In this document: piece after piece, positions 1-10,230 of the stretch | Layout of the letters: each line of letters opens with the position of its first letter | Numbering within the stretch: the first letter of the stretch is position 1 | Assembly: GCF_029168945.1 (NCBI RefSeq) | Contig: NC_083604.1 | Coordinates: forward strand, 32,545,686 to 32,609,685 | DNA from: Cannabis sativa | Lineage: Eukaryota; Streptophyta; Magnoliopsida; Rosales; Cannabaceae | DNA length: 64,000 bases | Direction of reading: 5' to 3' | The notes under the pieces: model-generated | What the model was told of the DNA's origin: nothing | The model's database searches: none | The model's input: only the letters and a program-made list of their open reading frames with translations | Made by a program: the position numbers and the translations under genes

Positions 1-342
1 CCTTCGGTCTTTGGCTAATAAATGCTCTGAAAATTAATATTTCGAAATCTGATTTTCTCTCTCCACGGCTAACGGCTGCACTTGATTATTTTTTATTTCC
101 CATATTCACTTTTAAGGAGGGAAATTGAGGTGTCTGAGGTTCCTTTGAAACGATTACCTCTTTTCGTGACTTGCCTAGATATATCAAGCAGCATTTGCAC
201 ATAAACTCATTTTCATCACCCTTCTTTGCTAAGTAAGCTTCAGAGCGAAAAGAAAAGTTCTTGGCTTCAAAGTTGCTGAAGTGCCTTCATCGAAGCTGCT
301 TGTTGGATTGACGTTGCTCGAACCCAGACATCTGACTCTCGA
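1..342 (+). other. Leader region of the Tat-0 antisense ORF; no gene seen
   Basis: This stretch holds no open frame I can support. It lies upstream of the antisense ORF and inside the 3' part of Tat-0, so it should hold the promoter and first exon of that ORF, and possibly part of the Tat LTR or its purine tract. No clear TATA box or LTR border was found. Confidence 0.35.
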
Positions 343-716
343 GTAAGTTTCTGATTTCCTTTATGCTTATCTTTGCATGTTTACATTTCGAATGCACCTT
401 CAACTTTGCTGTAGAAAATGTCTAGGAAACCCTAGGTCCAGAAACTTCTGCGATTCTTCTTTGTCATTTCTTCATGCGATTTTATAGTCCATAATGCTTG
501 TTTTCTGAACTGCGTAACGTCTGTCCTTCATCTTGCTTATTATAAGCTTCATGAACTTTTTTGCCCTAACTCGAGAAAATTTCTAACTTCTTGAGTTCTG
601 ACTTTTCTTTGAACATTCTCGTTCTTTAATCTGTTGAGTACTCCTGGTCGGCATATTGGCCTGTTTATCGTTTGATATTCCGACCAAACACTCATCTTGT
701 GTGTTGTCTTTTGTAG
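343..716 (+). other. Candidate 5'-UTR intron of the Tat-0 antisense ORF
   Basis: A strong donor-like GTAAGT begins at 343 and a pyrimidine-rich tract ending in TTTTGTAG lies directly before the ATG at 717. This would make a 374-nt intron that places the start codon at the first base of exon 2. The call is inference from splice consensus only; no transcript is available. Confidence 0.4.
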
Positions 717-1415
717 ATGAACTCAGGTGAGTCTTGGGAGAAGGAACATCGGATCGACCAGGACCTGCTTCAACTTTTACACAAGGATCATCCTCGTCTT
801 TGTTTTTGCCCACCTTCCTCTAGTGAAGGACATTCTCCAAACCCTGTACCCAGCCATAGAATGATGGCTCATACGAAGAAAACAACAAGTTTGGATGACG
901 CATCTGACCCTCTAGTGGCTCGGTACGCCACTTTGCTAAGTGCCGAACAAGATCTTGCCGTCCAGATGGAGGGGGACCATGAAGGGCACGCTGAGGTTCA
1001 GCAGATCGAGGAGCAGGACGATGTACGTCCTGGCAGTTCCTGTGAGGCAAAGGAAGAGGCAGAGGTTGAACCGCCAAACTACGGGGAGTACAACGAGGCT
1101 GGGGAGCCAATCGATCGTGACGGAGACATCCTGGTTGAGGGCGTGGATTACGTCAGTGAGGAACTTGCTACTGCAATTCCTCATAGAAGGCAAGGTGCCT
1201 TGGGCGCCAGGTGGGTAAGCACTCCGTCCAGGGTTATTGAGGCGCCCCTTCGTACTCTTAACCAGGACAGATACCTGGGCGAACAGGATTGCTACATTCC
1301 CGCCCACAACAATCGTGCCACGAACCCTGAAAAGGGGATGTGCGCCTGGTGGGGTGCCCATGGTTAGCAAGGGGCATTGATGCCTTTGCATCAATACTTC
1401 AAGAATGTGGTGGAC
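717..1415 (+). pseudogene. Antisense ORF of Tat-0 (Transposase_28 type), N-terminal part
   Basis: The open frame starts at ATG 717 and encodes an acidic, low-complexity N-terminal region (many E and D between about residues 80 and 145). A TAG at 1365-1367 interrupts it, but the same frame continues through codons ending QYFKNVVD exactly at 1415, where Cop-1 inserted. After the TSD the frame resumes at 7028 with FFGLCPAQ, so both pieces belong to one gene. The product resembles the plant 'putative gypsy-type transposon' domain family (PF04195), known from antisense ORFs of Tat elements; its function is unknown. The gene is broken by the stop codon and by the 5.6-kb insertion. Confidence 0.7.
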
Positions 1416-1881
1416 TGTTGGGTTTTATGCCCTAAATAAAACTCTTTACAATCTAATTAGTTATCAATATAAGAAATTTGAAGTGATTGATGTTTGCATG
1501 AATTCTACATGCTAATGGTTTAAATATGTTTATTACATTTACACACAGAATCAGTTAAATCCAGATCATATGTTTATTCACAATTATAGTATCGTCAACA
1601 CAGTGGAATGTGATTGTGATCATATGAATCAAAAGTCTTGGTCCCTGTTTCATCATTGTTATTAGATTTACACTAATGTGATAATCAGCGATGATGTGTA
1701 CTTACACTTGGAGTAAGTGTTATGTTCTTTCCAGGACATTAGTAAAGTATACTAGTTTCGAATGTATGGAGTATACATTAGACTGGACCGATATTGCAAC
1801 TAAGTTAAGATATTACAAACTTACCGTTATATATCTTTCCAAGTCAATATCAGTAGTTGATCTTAAGATTAAAAGAATCTA
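1416..1881 (+). repeat. Cop-1 5' LTR, truncated
   Basis: These 466 bases match the start of the Cop-1 3' LTR (from 5127) almost base for base, up to the sequence near aatctaaat. The remaining roughly 1.4 kb of LTR, which would hold the TATA box, transcription start and primer site, is absent. Confidence 0.9.
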
Positions 1882-2468
1882 AATTTCGAATTTAATGAGA
1901 ATTTATTTATTAAATACATTTCAATTCTTATTATTATTAAGATATTCGATCTCCATTGTGGGTTTTACACCGCGTTTGTTTTAGTGAGTAATCCTCCCTA
2001 ATGGAGGAACGTTCATTAGCAATTTCGCACCGTTTAATCTTGAAAGATAAGTAGTTTGTAAGTGTTTTATATGGTATAGATCACCCTAATGGTGGCGACC
2101 ATATTTGACTGCAAATTGCGAAACAATGGTAGAAGCTCATGAGATAGAATAGCCTTGACTCTCGCCTAAACGGGACAACGCTGGATTCCAATCTTGATCG
2201 AATAAAAGGTTGCTAGAATGTTTAACATTTTAGATGAGCTGACAACTCTATTTAATGGATGGTAGCTTTGACTCTCGCCTAAACGGGACACTGATATCAG
2301 TTTGTTGAAAAACCTTGGAAATTATATAGGATTGAATTTTTTTTAAGTATTTTCTCATATCATTCCTACTTGCTATGTGCTTATAATTTCTGAATTGATC
2401 TTGTGTTAAACCATTATTAATTTCTATTTGTTGATTTCTATTATTTTGTAGTATCCATTATTATCAAA
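1882..2468 (+). other. Cop-1 untranslated leader with a duplicated 23-nt motif
   Basis: No coding frame is seen. A 23-nt motif containing CTCGCCTAAACGGGACA occurs twice, at 2155-2177 and 2268-2290, about 113 bases apart. Both copies are also present in the Cop-5 leader, so they are old features of the family. Two shorter phrases about 'ccctaatgg' and 'ggtggcgacc' recur nearby. The region ends directly before the gag ATG at 2469. Confidence 0.65.
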
Positions 2469-3334
2469 ATGAATCCCATGTTATCACTGTTGACTGAAAA
2501 CAAGCTGAATGGATCTAACTTTAATAAGTGGAATGAGAACATTAATATTGCTCTCATAAGAGAAAGTGCCTTGTTTGTTTTAACTGAGCCGTCACCTGAA
2601 GTGCTTGGGGACAATGCTTCCAAAGCTGTGAAAGAAAAGTATGAGCGTTGGCAGAAAGCAAATGACAAAGCTCTATACTTTATGCTTTCTAGCATGGTTG
2701 ACACCCTCAAAACTCAATTTTCTAAAACCGAGAAGGCTGGTGAAGTTATGACGAAGTTAAATGAGCTATTCAGTAAGGCATCACTTCAGTCACGCTTTGA
2801 CGCGACTAAGAAGTACATTAATGCACGGATGGAACCTCATCAAAACGTGCGTGACCATGTTCTTCTTATGTCAAGTTATTTTCAAGAAGCCCAGGATCAT
2901 GGTGCTGAAATGGACAGTGCTACTCAAGTAAGTCTTATCTTGAATAGCCTGGCTCCAGCATTTCTACCATACACATCAAATTATGTCATGAATAAGAAGG
3001 AAATTGACTTTCATGAATTAGTCAATGACCTTCAAACTTATGAAAATTTGATTGGAGGACCCAAGAAGAAAGGGAGTAAACTTCAAAATCCTGGGAATGG
3101 TAATGGGACGATGAAACCTGAAGCAAATGTTGCCTCTGCTTCGAAACCCAAATCGAAGAAGAAGTGGAAGAACACAAGAAGCGAACAAAAGCCATGAAGA
3201 ATAAAAAGGCTGCTCCTTCTGGTGATGCTACACTTAAAGGAAAGTGTTTCTACTGCAATGAGAAAGGTCATTGGAAACCCCAGTGTCCTAAACTTCTTGC
3301 AAAGAAACAAGGTATTTCTATTTATAAACTTTAA
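2469..3334 (+). pseudogene. gag: Cop-1 gag (copia-type nucleocapsid polyprotein)
   Basis: The frame opens MNPMLSLLTENKLNGSNF, typical of copia gag (UBN2/Retrotran_gag_2 families), which forms the virus-like particle. It is open to 3197. A 2-nt insertion near 3172-3176, seen against the Cop-5 copy (864 bp against 866 here), shifts the frame. The correct frame then carries a canonical CCHC zinc knuckle, CFYCNEKGHWKPQC, around 3243-3284 and ends at TAA 3332-3334. Full length would be about 287 residues, normal for gag alone. The stop lies inside a candidate intron (3312-3411). Confidence 0.88.
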
Positions 3335-3411
3335 GAGTTTTAGTGAATTGTTATCCAATTGGATTTATGATTCTGGACTAACTTTGTTTATTTGTTTTCT
3401 TCTTCTTATAG
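3312..3411 (+). other. Candidate 100-nt intron at the end of Cop-1 gag
   Basis: CAAG|GT at 3308-3313 is a fair donor. TTTTCTTCTTCTTATAG ending at 3411 is a strong acceptor with a pyrimidine tract. The same borders, at the same 100-nt spacing, are kept in Cop-5 (46386-46485, minus strand). The unspliced gag stop lies within it. Subgenomic gag RNA by splicing is known for some copia elements, such as Arabidopsis EVD. Splicing here is inferred. Confidence 0.45.
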
Positions 3412-5126
3412 GCCAAGCTACTTGAACTCAATTGAGGTAGATCGGAAAGCTGGACCAAGGGTGAAATCGTCCAGATGAAGATGAAGCTCTTCAATTTATT
3501 TTTGAATTAATTGTTTTAGTTTAAAGACAATTTGGATTTCAAATTTTAGTTAGGGATATTTATCCCTGTTTTTCTCATATTGTTGCAATATATTTTATTT
3601 TATTATTAATAAAGTTTTATTTTCGAAATTCACAATTGCAATTTATGAGATTGAGCTTCATTAATTTATCTTCATCAACTATTACCACATTATATTTGTA
3701 TGTTTGTATGTGTAAGTGTTTTATTATTGATGCAAATTCTATAATATTTACAACTCTTCATAGAGTTATATTAAATAAACACTAGAAATTATTTCTAGGT
3801 TTATTAATAATTGTTAATTCTAATACAATTATTAAGAATTTGTTTAATAAAAGGATCTTTTGATCTGATAGGGGTGGAGAAAAGTTAAGAAAACTATGCA
3901 GTTCAACGATCTTTTATATCTAATGAACGTTGGATATTATTCAACTCCACATAAACTCTATCACACTTAGAGAATCATGATCTTTACAACCTTTAGGGGT
4001 GGATCATAATCTCTATATACTTAGGGGTGGAGGTTATCCATAGTACCCTATATGTATATACTTAGGGGTGGAGTATATTCCACAATTCCCTATGTAACGC
4101 ATATCTTCTTTAAACATGGAAGTAATATAATGAGTCAGCTATTATCAATATAAATTCTTGATCTTGATTGTATGTTCCATTTCGATTTTACTGTTGTAAG
4201 TAAAAGTTTGATACCTTTGAAAGTTCTTTGATAAAGTTTCACACTACCTGAATTGAGTGGGAGAATTTTTAAAATTCTATACCCATCTTCATCAGGTTGA
4301 TACTCGTGATAGGTACTTAAGAACACTACTGAAAAGCAAACCTAACCATTCACATGGATAGGTATAGCTTATCAGAATTATGAGAATAAGATAAAGAACT
4401 CTAGTTCAGTCTATTCGAATGACTTGAACCTAGAATTCTTAATCCTCATAAAATTTTATGGTATCTTAATTTTGATTACTTTATCTCTAGCATGTATTTT
4501 TCACTTCAAATACTAGTCTGCTATGTTGATGACTTAGTCTTAACTTAATGATTCAGACTAATACAAAAGTCACAACTAGATAACTCTCCAAACAATCAGA
4601 GGTTAAAAGTATTATTTAACCAGACATCTGATATTGAGTGGGAGCTATCTGAGATGTAATCAAATAGGGAACAATAGAAGATATTTAAGAAAGATTTATG
4701 AAAGTGATCTAATTTCATAAATCTCACCATCTAATTTCGAGATCCTTGAGATGGTGCTTACTTTGGGGGTGGAGGAGTTACTCTATAATAATTCAAGCTC
4801 TACCAGAGAAGAGTTATAACTTTGTAGATTCGAGATTACAAGAAAGTTATGTCACTGAAGAAAAGTCTACACTGTATTATCTCAATTACATATTTTAAAA
4901 TATGAGAGATATGTCTTCTGTTTATTCAGATGTACCTTTAAAACAGTAAAGATTTCAGTATCCCTTGATGAGTAAAGTATATAGTAAATGATGTTTCATA
5001 AGAGTATTTATGAACTAGTTTCCAGAAGTTTGGGTGGATTCAAAATATACTACACTTGATCTGAAGATCAAGACATCAGATTGACCTATTTGCATAGTTT
5101 GTTTTATATTAGTGCAAGTGGGAGTT
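3335..5126 (+). pseudogene. Cop-1 decayed pol remnant
   Basis: No long frame survives, but copia pol marks remain in order. They are a protease-like NWIYDSG near 3355-3375, an integrase-like SDRGGE at 3864-3881, an RT catalytic CYVDDLVL near 4519-4542, and an RNase H-like glycine run near 4764-4775. About two thirds of a normal pol is missing. The same gaps occur in Cop-5. The purine-rich primer for plus-strand synthesis (gtgcaagtgggagtt) lies at 5112-5126. Confidence 0.75.
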
Positions 5127-7022
5127 TTTTGGGTTTTATGCCCTAAATAAAACTCTTTACAATCTAATTAGTTATCAATATAAGAAATATGAAGTGATTG
5201 ATGTTTGCATGAATTCTACATGCTAATTGTTTAAATATGTTTATTACATTTACACACAGAATCAGTTAAATCCAGATCATATGTTTATTCACAATTATAG
5301 TATCGTCAACACAGTGGAATGTGATTGTGATCATATGAATCAAAAGTCTTGGTCCCTGTTTCATCATTGTTATTGGATTTACACTAATGTGATAATCAGC
5401 GATGATGTGTACTTACACTTGGAGTAAGTGTTATGTTCTTTCCAGGACATTAGTAAAGTATACTAGTTTCGAATGTATGGAGTATACATTAGACTGGACC
5501 GATATTGCAACTAAGTTAAGATATTACAAACTTACCGTTATATATCTTTCCAAGTCAATATCAGTAGTTGATCTTAAGATTAAAAGAATCTAAATCCTGA
5601 TATGCTTAGCCTCAACTCAGGAGTACTATTCATGTTCTTTGATTTATTAGTTAAGCCTACTTTTGGGTCAGGGTGATACGTATATTTTGGGAACATGATA
5701 GTATGATTGAGTGGAAGTGCTGAACATAAATATGGAATCTATAGCTTCTACTGCTGTATAGAAGTCAAGTGATGATTCCCTTCCAGCTTAGCAAATAGAA
5801 GTAAATGGATGAGCTCTTGTTTAACTGACTAATCATTAGATCACTAAACACCATTTACAGGTAGCTAAGTGTTTTAAGGGGCAAAATACATTGAGGGGTG
5901 AGAACGGTAAAGAAATCCCATCTCGATGTAGATCATCGATATAGAGGATCTTTAAATCACAATAAGATTATAACAATGGTTAAATGAGATAGCATATTTA
6001 TATCGTGGAACATACAATATGCTCTATATAAGTCTGAGAGTGCGATTCTATGTTCTAAGAGTGGATTCAATGAAGAATTAATAAGTAGGAATTTACTTAG
6101 TAAATTTGGTTCACTTATTGGAAGCTCAGCATATAGATCCATGGTCCCCATTCTAGTTGAGAACATTCTGCTTGTAAGACTCATTAATTGATTCGTGATT
6201 GATCAATTATAATTCTAAAGTTAGACTATGTCTAATTTTATGAATTTTCACTAAGCAGGGGTGAAATTGTAAAGAAAAGAGTTTTTAGGTTCATTTATTT
6301 ATTAATGGACTTTATATGTCTAATTACTAATTAAATTAAATGACAATATTATTTAATAATCTATTTTAGTTATTAAATAATTAGTTTTGGCATTTAAAAT
6401 GTTAGAATTGGAAAATTAGCGTTTTTGAGAAAATAGAGATAAAATTTGATAAAACTGCAAAATGAAGTGGGGCCCACTACAACACCATGGCCGGCCACTA
6501 ATTGAGGTTTTCCAAATTGATTTTTTCATTATTTTAATGCCAAATAATTCTTAACCTAAACCTAGTAGTTGCCTATAAATAGAAAGTGATGGCTCAGTCA
6601 AATCACAAGTTTTCATTAGCTTTCTGACAGAGATTTCTCTCTTCAGAAAAACTGAGCCTTCCCCACTTTCTATACCTGGCCGAAACCCTCTCTTATCTTT
6701 TCTCCTTCATCAATTTCGACCCTAGTGAAAGAGTAAGTGCCCACACACAGCAAGCAGTAACTCAATCATAGATTGGAAGACTGTGAAGGATCAAACTTGA
6801 AGAAGAAGGACATTCGGGCTCAGATCTTGATTATACTTTGCTACAGAAAGGATACAAGGGTTAGAGATCTGAGTGGAAGGAGACATTAATTCCGCTGCAT
6901 CAATGTAAGGTTTTCTTAACTTTATATGTGTTTAATTTATCGTTTTAGAAAGTTCATATTTAGGGTATTTAAACAACATACTTGTGAGTAGATCTAAGAT
7001 CCTGGTAAAATATATTCCATCA
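5127..7022 (+). repeat. Cop-1 3' LTR, complete
   Basis: The LTR is 1896 bp. Its first bases read TTTTGGG, a G-to-T change from the family TGTTGGG, and it ends CCATCA against the family CCAACA. It carries a TATA box at 6574 and the family 3' signature ending ggtaaaata. It is followed by the TSD tggac. Confidence 0.92.
6574..6581 (+). promoter_or_regulatory. TATA box of the Cop-1 3' LTR
   Basis: TATAAATA in the context gccTATAAATAgaaag is conserved at the same LTR position in Cop-2, Cop-3 and Cop-4. It would drive transcription rightward into the rest of the Tat-0 antisense ORF. Confidence 0.75.
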
Positions 7023-8118
7023 TGGACTTCTTCGGCCTCTGCCCGGCCCAGTTCACTCCTAAGGGTATCAAATATATGTCTACCCTCTTCATCCTCTACG
7101 CTTCCCAGAAATGGGGTATGCCTTCTCCTCACGAAGTTTCCTGGTTCTTTGATTTGAAGTCCACCCCAAGCAAGGCAGGTTGGGGTACTTCTATTTCTCT
7201 CAACCATGCTTCAAGTGGTTGACGGGCACAGACGATACGACCATCAGCAAGATTGGGCGTTTTGCTGATGAGTACTTCCTGGTGGATGGCACGGGCATCA
7301 CTCGCACTCGGTTCCAGCAGATTTCGACATATCACCGCCTTCCCCTCACTCTTGCTCTCAGAGATAGAGCTCAAAAGCTTTCTCGACTACCGGGGGAAGA
7401 CCAGAATATTATCCAGTTGATCTTCGAGGATAATTTTGTGAAGTACGGGCTCTATCCCAAGGACTTTATTCCTAAGTCCGTGACAGGGAAGAAGAGGAAA
7501 TTTGCTGCTGCACGGACCGAACGAGCTCATCAGGAGAATGAACTCGTTCAACTTAAGCGCGAAGCTAAGTTGAAGGGAGGTGCAAGGGCCAACCAGTATG
7601 TTCAGGAGCCCTTGAATCTTGAAGATGAATCTGAGGAAGAGCAGGGGACCCCACTAAAGAGGGAGAAGAAACTTTCGGACCCGCCCAGGCCTGTTGAACA
7701 TGCCATTTCCATAAGGGAGCCCATTTCACCTGCTTGATCGTCCTTTCCCGTGTTCGGTAAAGGGAAAGTTGTTATGCCTGAAATAAGATCGATGTCAGGT
7801 GATGATGAACTTTCAAGTCTTGTTTGGGCAGTCACCTTGAATACTACTTTGTCTTGTTTTTAAGCTCTTGAGATAGCCGGTCTTGAGCTCTTCTTTGACT
7901 TTTGGAAGGCTAATCCTCAGGCCAACTTTAACTACTTGGGTGATGCGAAGGACATGTACCTTGAGTTCTGCGCGTCCCAAGTGGCCCATGGCGAAACTGA
8001 GGCGGCTGCTTCAACCTCCGGTCAGGCTGCTGATGTACATTCTATTCAAACAACATATCCTCCAGCTCTAATTGGCCCAGAAGAACCGAACCACGAGCTT
8101 GGGACTCCAGCTGTTTAA
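7023..8118 (+). pseudogene. Antisense ORF of Tat-0 (Transposase_28 type), C-terminal part
   Basis: This continues the gene begun at 717. From 7028 it reads [16 protein letters not shown], the signature of the PF04195 family. A single-base shift near 7175-7181 moves the frame to the one carrying [15 protein letters not shown]. That frame runs to TAA at 8116-8118, broken only by TGA at 7735-7737 and TAA at 7861-7863. The last 85 codons (ELFFDFWKANPQANF onward) are clearly coding in style. There is a coiled-coil-like charged stretch around 7500-7600. The whole protein would be about 590 residues. No catalytic motif is visible and its role is unknown. Confidence 0.72.
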
Positions 8119-8757
8119 ACACTTCTCCTTTCATCTCTTTATTTTTATATATCTTATTCGGCCTCAGGGCCTTTTCTAAGACATCATGACCGACCAAGCA
8201 GTCTTTAAACTTGGAATTATTTTTCATTTTTTGGACAATGAGCTGACTGGGCAGCTTTTAATCCCTATACTACATGATTTTTTTTATCCTTAATGAATTT
8301 CATTCTTTGCTTATAATTGTCGTGCAATTGTGATTGTTTTATTTTTACCAAGTGCTTTGTACAGGTATAGGTGCCCCCCAAGTGACCGAGCAGACGTATG
8401 ACTCTTGGTCACTTGTCTTTTACAAGTATATTGTTATCTGTTCGGTATTTTGGGTTTGACCAAACCTTTTGTATGCACTGTATGGTAAATTAGAAACATG
8501 CTGATAATTTCGACTCAATCCGAATTTTAAAATAACTATATTTATTCATTTATTGATCAAAAAGTGTATTTGTTACCGTAGTAACTTACATCAGAGCTAT
8601 TTGATCCAATCTAATCTTTTAGCTTAACATGAGATAAAACAAATTGCAGACATAAGAAACTGTACTTTAAAATTGTCACCCGACCTGAGTACTTTGTTTC
8701 TTTTATCGAAACCTTTGAGAGTAGTCCGCCCAGCAGGCCAATCACTTAAATGCTCAT
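8119..8757. other. Spacer between convergent Tat-0 antisense ORF and pol
   Basis: The antisense ORF (plus) and pol (minus) end facing each other across this roughly 640-bp AT-rich stretch. No ORF, repeat or RNA gene was recognised. It presumably holds both 3' untranslated regions. Confidence 0.5.
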
Positions 8758-10010
8758 TCAATACTTAAAGTGGTACTTTCTTAAATGTTCCCCATTCCAA
8801 TACCGTGGTACTAGAATGAGTTGCATTTTTTCATCATACTTACCAAATTTGTATGCTCCGTAGTCAAGAACTTCAACCACTTGATATGGTCCTTCCCTGT
8901 TAGGTCCAAGTACACCTGTCGTACTGTCTTTGGTGTTTAGGAATACCCTTCTCAGGACCATATCTCCCACGAAGAATTTTCGAGCTTTCACTTGTTTGTT
9001 GAAATATCAAGCTACTTTTTATTGATGGGTCATCAACTTTATGTTTGTAGTGGCTCGTCTTCCTTTGATTTCATCAAGTGATTTTTCTAGGAGTATGTGA
9101 TTGGTACCTTGATCATACGTCGATCTTCTGTGGGAAGGTAGCTCGAGTTCGATGGGCAGCATAGCTTCACAGCCGTACGCCATTGGGAATGGTGTCTATT
9201 CGGTTGTCGTTTTCTCAGCTGTGCGATATGACCATAGAACTTCAGGAAGCTCTTCTGGCAAATTTCCTTTGGCATCTTCAAGTTTTTTCTTCAGTGTATC
9301 CTTTAAGGTTTTTTTGACTGCTTCAACTTGACCATTTGCGTGAGGATGCGCCACTGCAGAGAAACTTTTGATGATACCATGGTTCGCACAGAAATCAATG
9401 AATGATTGGCTGTGGAACTAGTTGCCATTATCTGAGACTATTTTATACGGTAGTCCGAACCAGCATATTATGTTCTTCACAATAAAGTCTTAAACTTTCT
9501 TTGATGTAATGGTTGCGAGTGGTTCGGCTTCAGTCCAGTTAGTAAAGTAATCAACCGCTACCATTGCATACTGCACTCCGCCTTTACCTTTGGGTAATTT
9601 TCCGATCAGGTCAATCCCTCAAATGGCAAAAGGGCACGGACTTTGCATCTAGGTTAACTCGTTGGGTGGAGCTCGTGTTATCTTTGAAAATCTCTGGCAT
9701 TTGTCACACTTCTTAACATAGGCTGTTGAATCTTCAATCATCGTTGGCCAGAATTAACCTTGCCTTAGAATTTTCTTGGATAAGCTCTGCCCGGCAGCAT
9801 GATTCCCACAAAATCTGTGAACTTCAGATAGGAGTCGTGCATTTTCTTCTTGAGTGACACATCTTAGCAATGCCATCGAGAATCCTCCTCTGTACATAAC
9901 TCCCTCTATTATGATATACTGTCCAGCTTTCCTTCTCATTTTCTGAGCTTCATTTCGGTTATCGAGGAGTTTCCTAGAGTCGAGGTAGGCATCTATTGGT
10001 TTCATCTAGT
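8758..10010 (-). pseudogene. pol (int): Tat-0 integrase
   Basis: Read on the minus strand across several frameshifts and stops, the order is that of a gypsy integrase. A zinc-binding HHCC region ends in CDKCQRF (about 9690-9710). The catalytic core has the three acidic sites in VDYFTNW (about 9550), VSDNGN (about 9440) and QVEAVKK (about 9330). The C-terminal part is open at 8758-8991 and ends in the Tat-typical phrase YWNGEHLRKYHFKY. The enzyme inserts element cDNA into the host genome. Several stops make it non-functional. No chromodomain is seen, as expected for Tat. Confidence 0.85.
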
Positions 10011-10229
10011 TTGGGGATGTATCAATCATTTTGATTTCTTCTGTGCCAGTGATACAAGGCTCTTCGAGGAACTAGATAGGAACCAAGTTTGCCTTGTCAC
10101 TTACATTGCTGCTTGCCAATCAAGCTAATGGGTCTACAGTTGTATTTTCTTCTCTTAGAATTTGTCTGAGACTGTAGCTTTTGAATTGTGTGAGCAGATC
10201 ATGTATTTTGCTCAGATATGCTATCATCT
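10011..10229 (-). pseudogene. pol (rnh): Tat-0 second RNase H, C-terminal fragment
   Basis: The minus strand reads AYLSKIHDLLTQFKSYSLRQ followed by a REENTTVDPLA-like motif, the end of the extra (archaeal-like) RNase H that Tat elements carry in addition to the gypsy RNase H. The domain start (WKLHVDGS) is at 56643-56666, 46 kb away, at the edge of Cop-6. Roughly 250-300 bp in between are missing. Several stops follow towards the integrase. Confidence 0.78.
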
Positions 10230-10230
10230 G

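Larger units (their letters stand above)
1416..7022 (+). mobile_element. Cop-1: gag-only Ty1/copia element inserted in the Tat-0 antisense ORF
   Basis: It begins TGTTGGG and ends CA, flanked by the perfect 5-bp duplication tggac (1411-1415 and 7023-7027). The parts are a truncated 5' LTR, a leader, gag, about 1.8 kb of decayed pol and a complete 3' LTR. Its internal region aligns along its whole length with Cop-5, including the pol decay, so they belong to one family. Cop-1 lacks the inner end of its 5' LTR and any recognisable primer-binding site, and could not transpose in this form. Confidence 0.93.

Noticed and set aside
583..1394. Overlapping minus-strand frames of 76-152 codons near the antisense ORF
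   Set aside because: They are shadows of the plus-strand Tat-0 antisense ORF, whose frame continues exactly across the Cop-1 insertion. The shadows show no family text.
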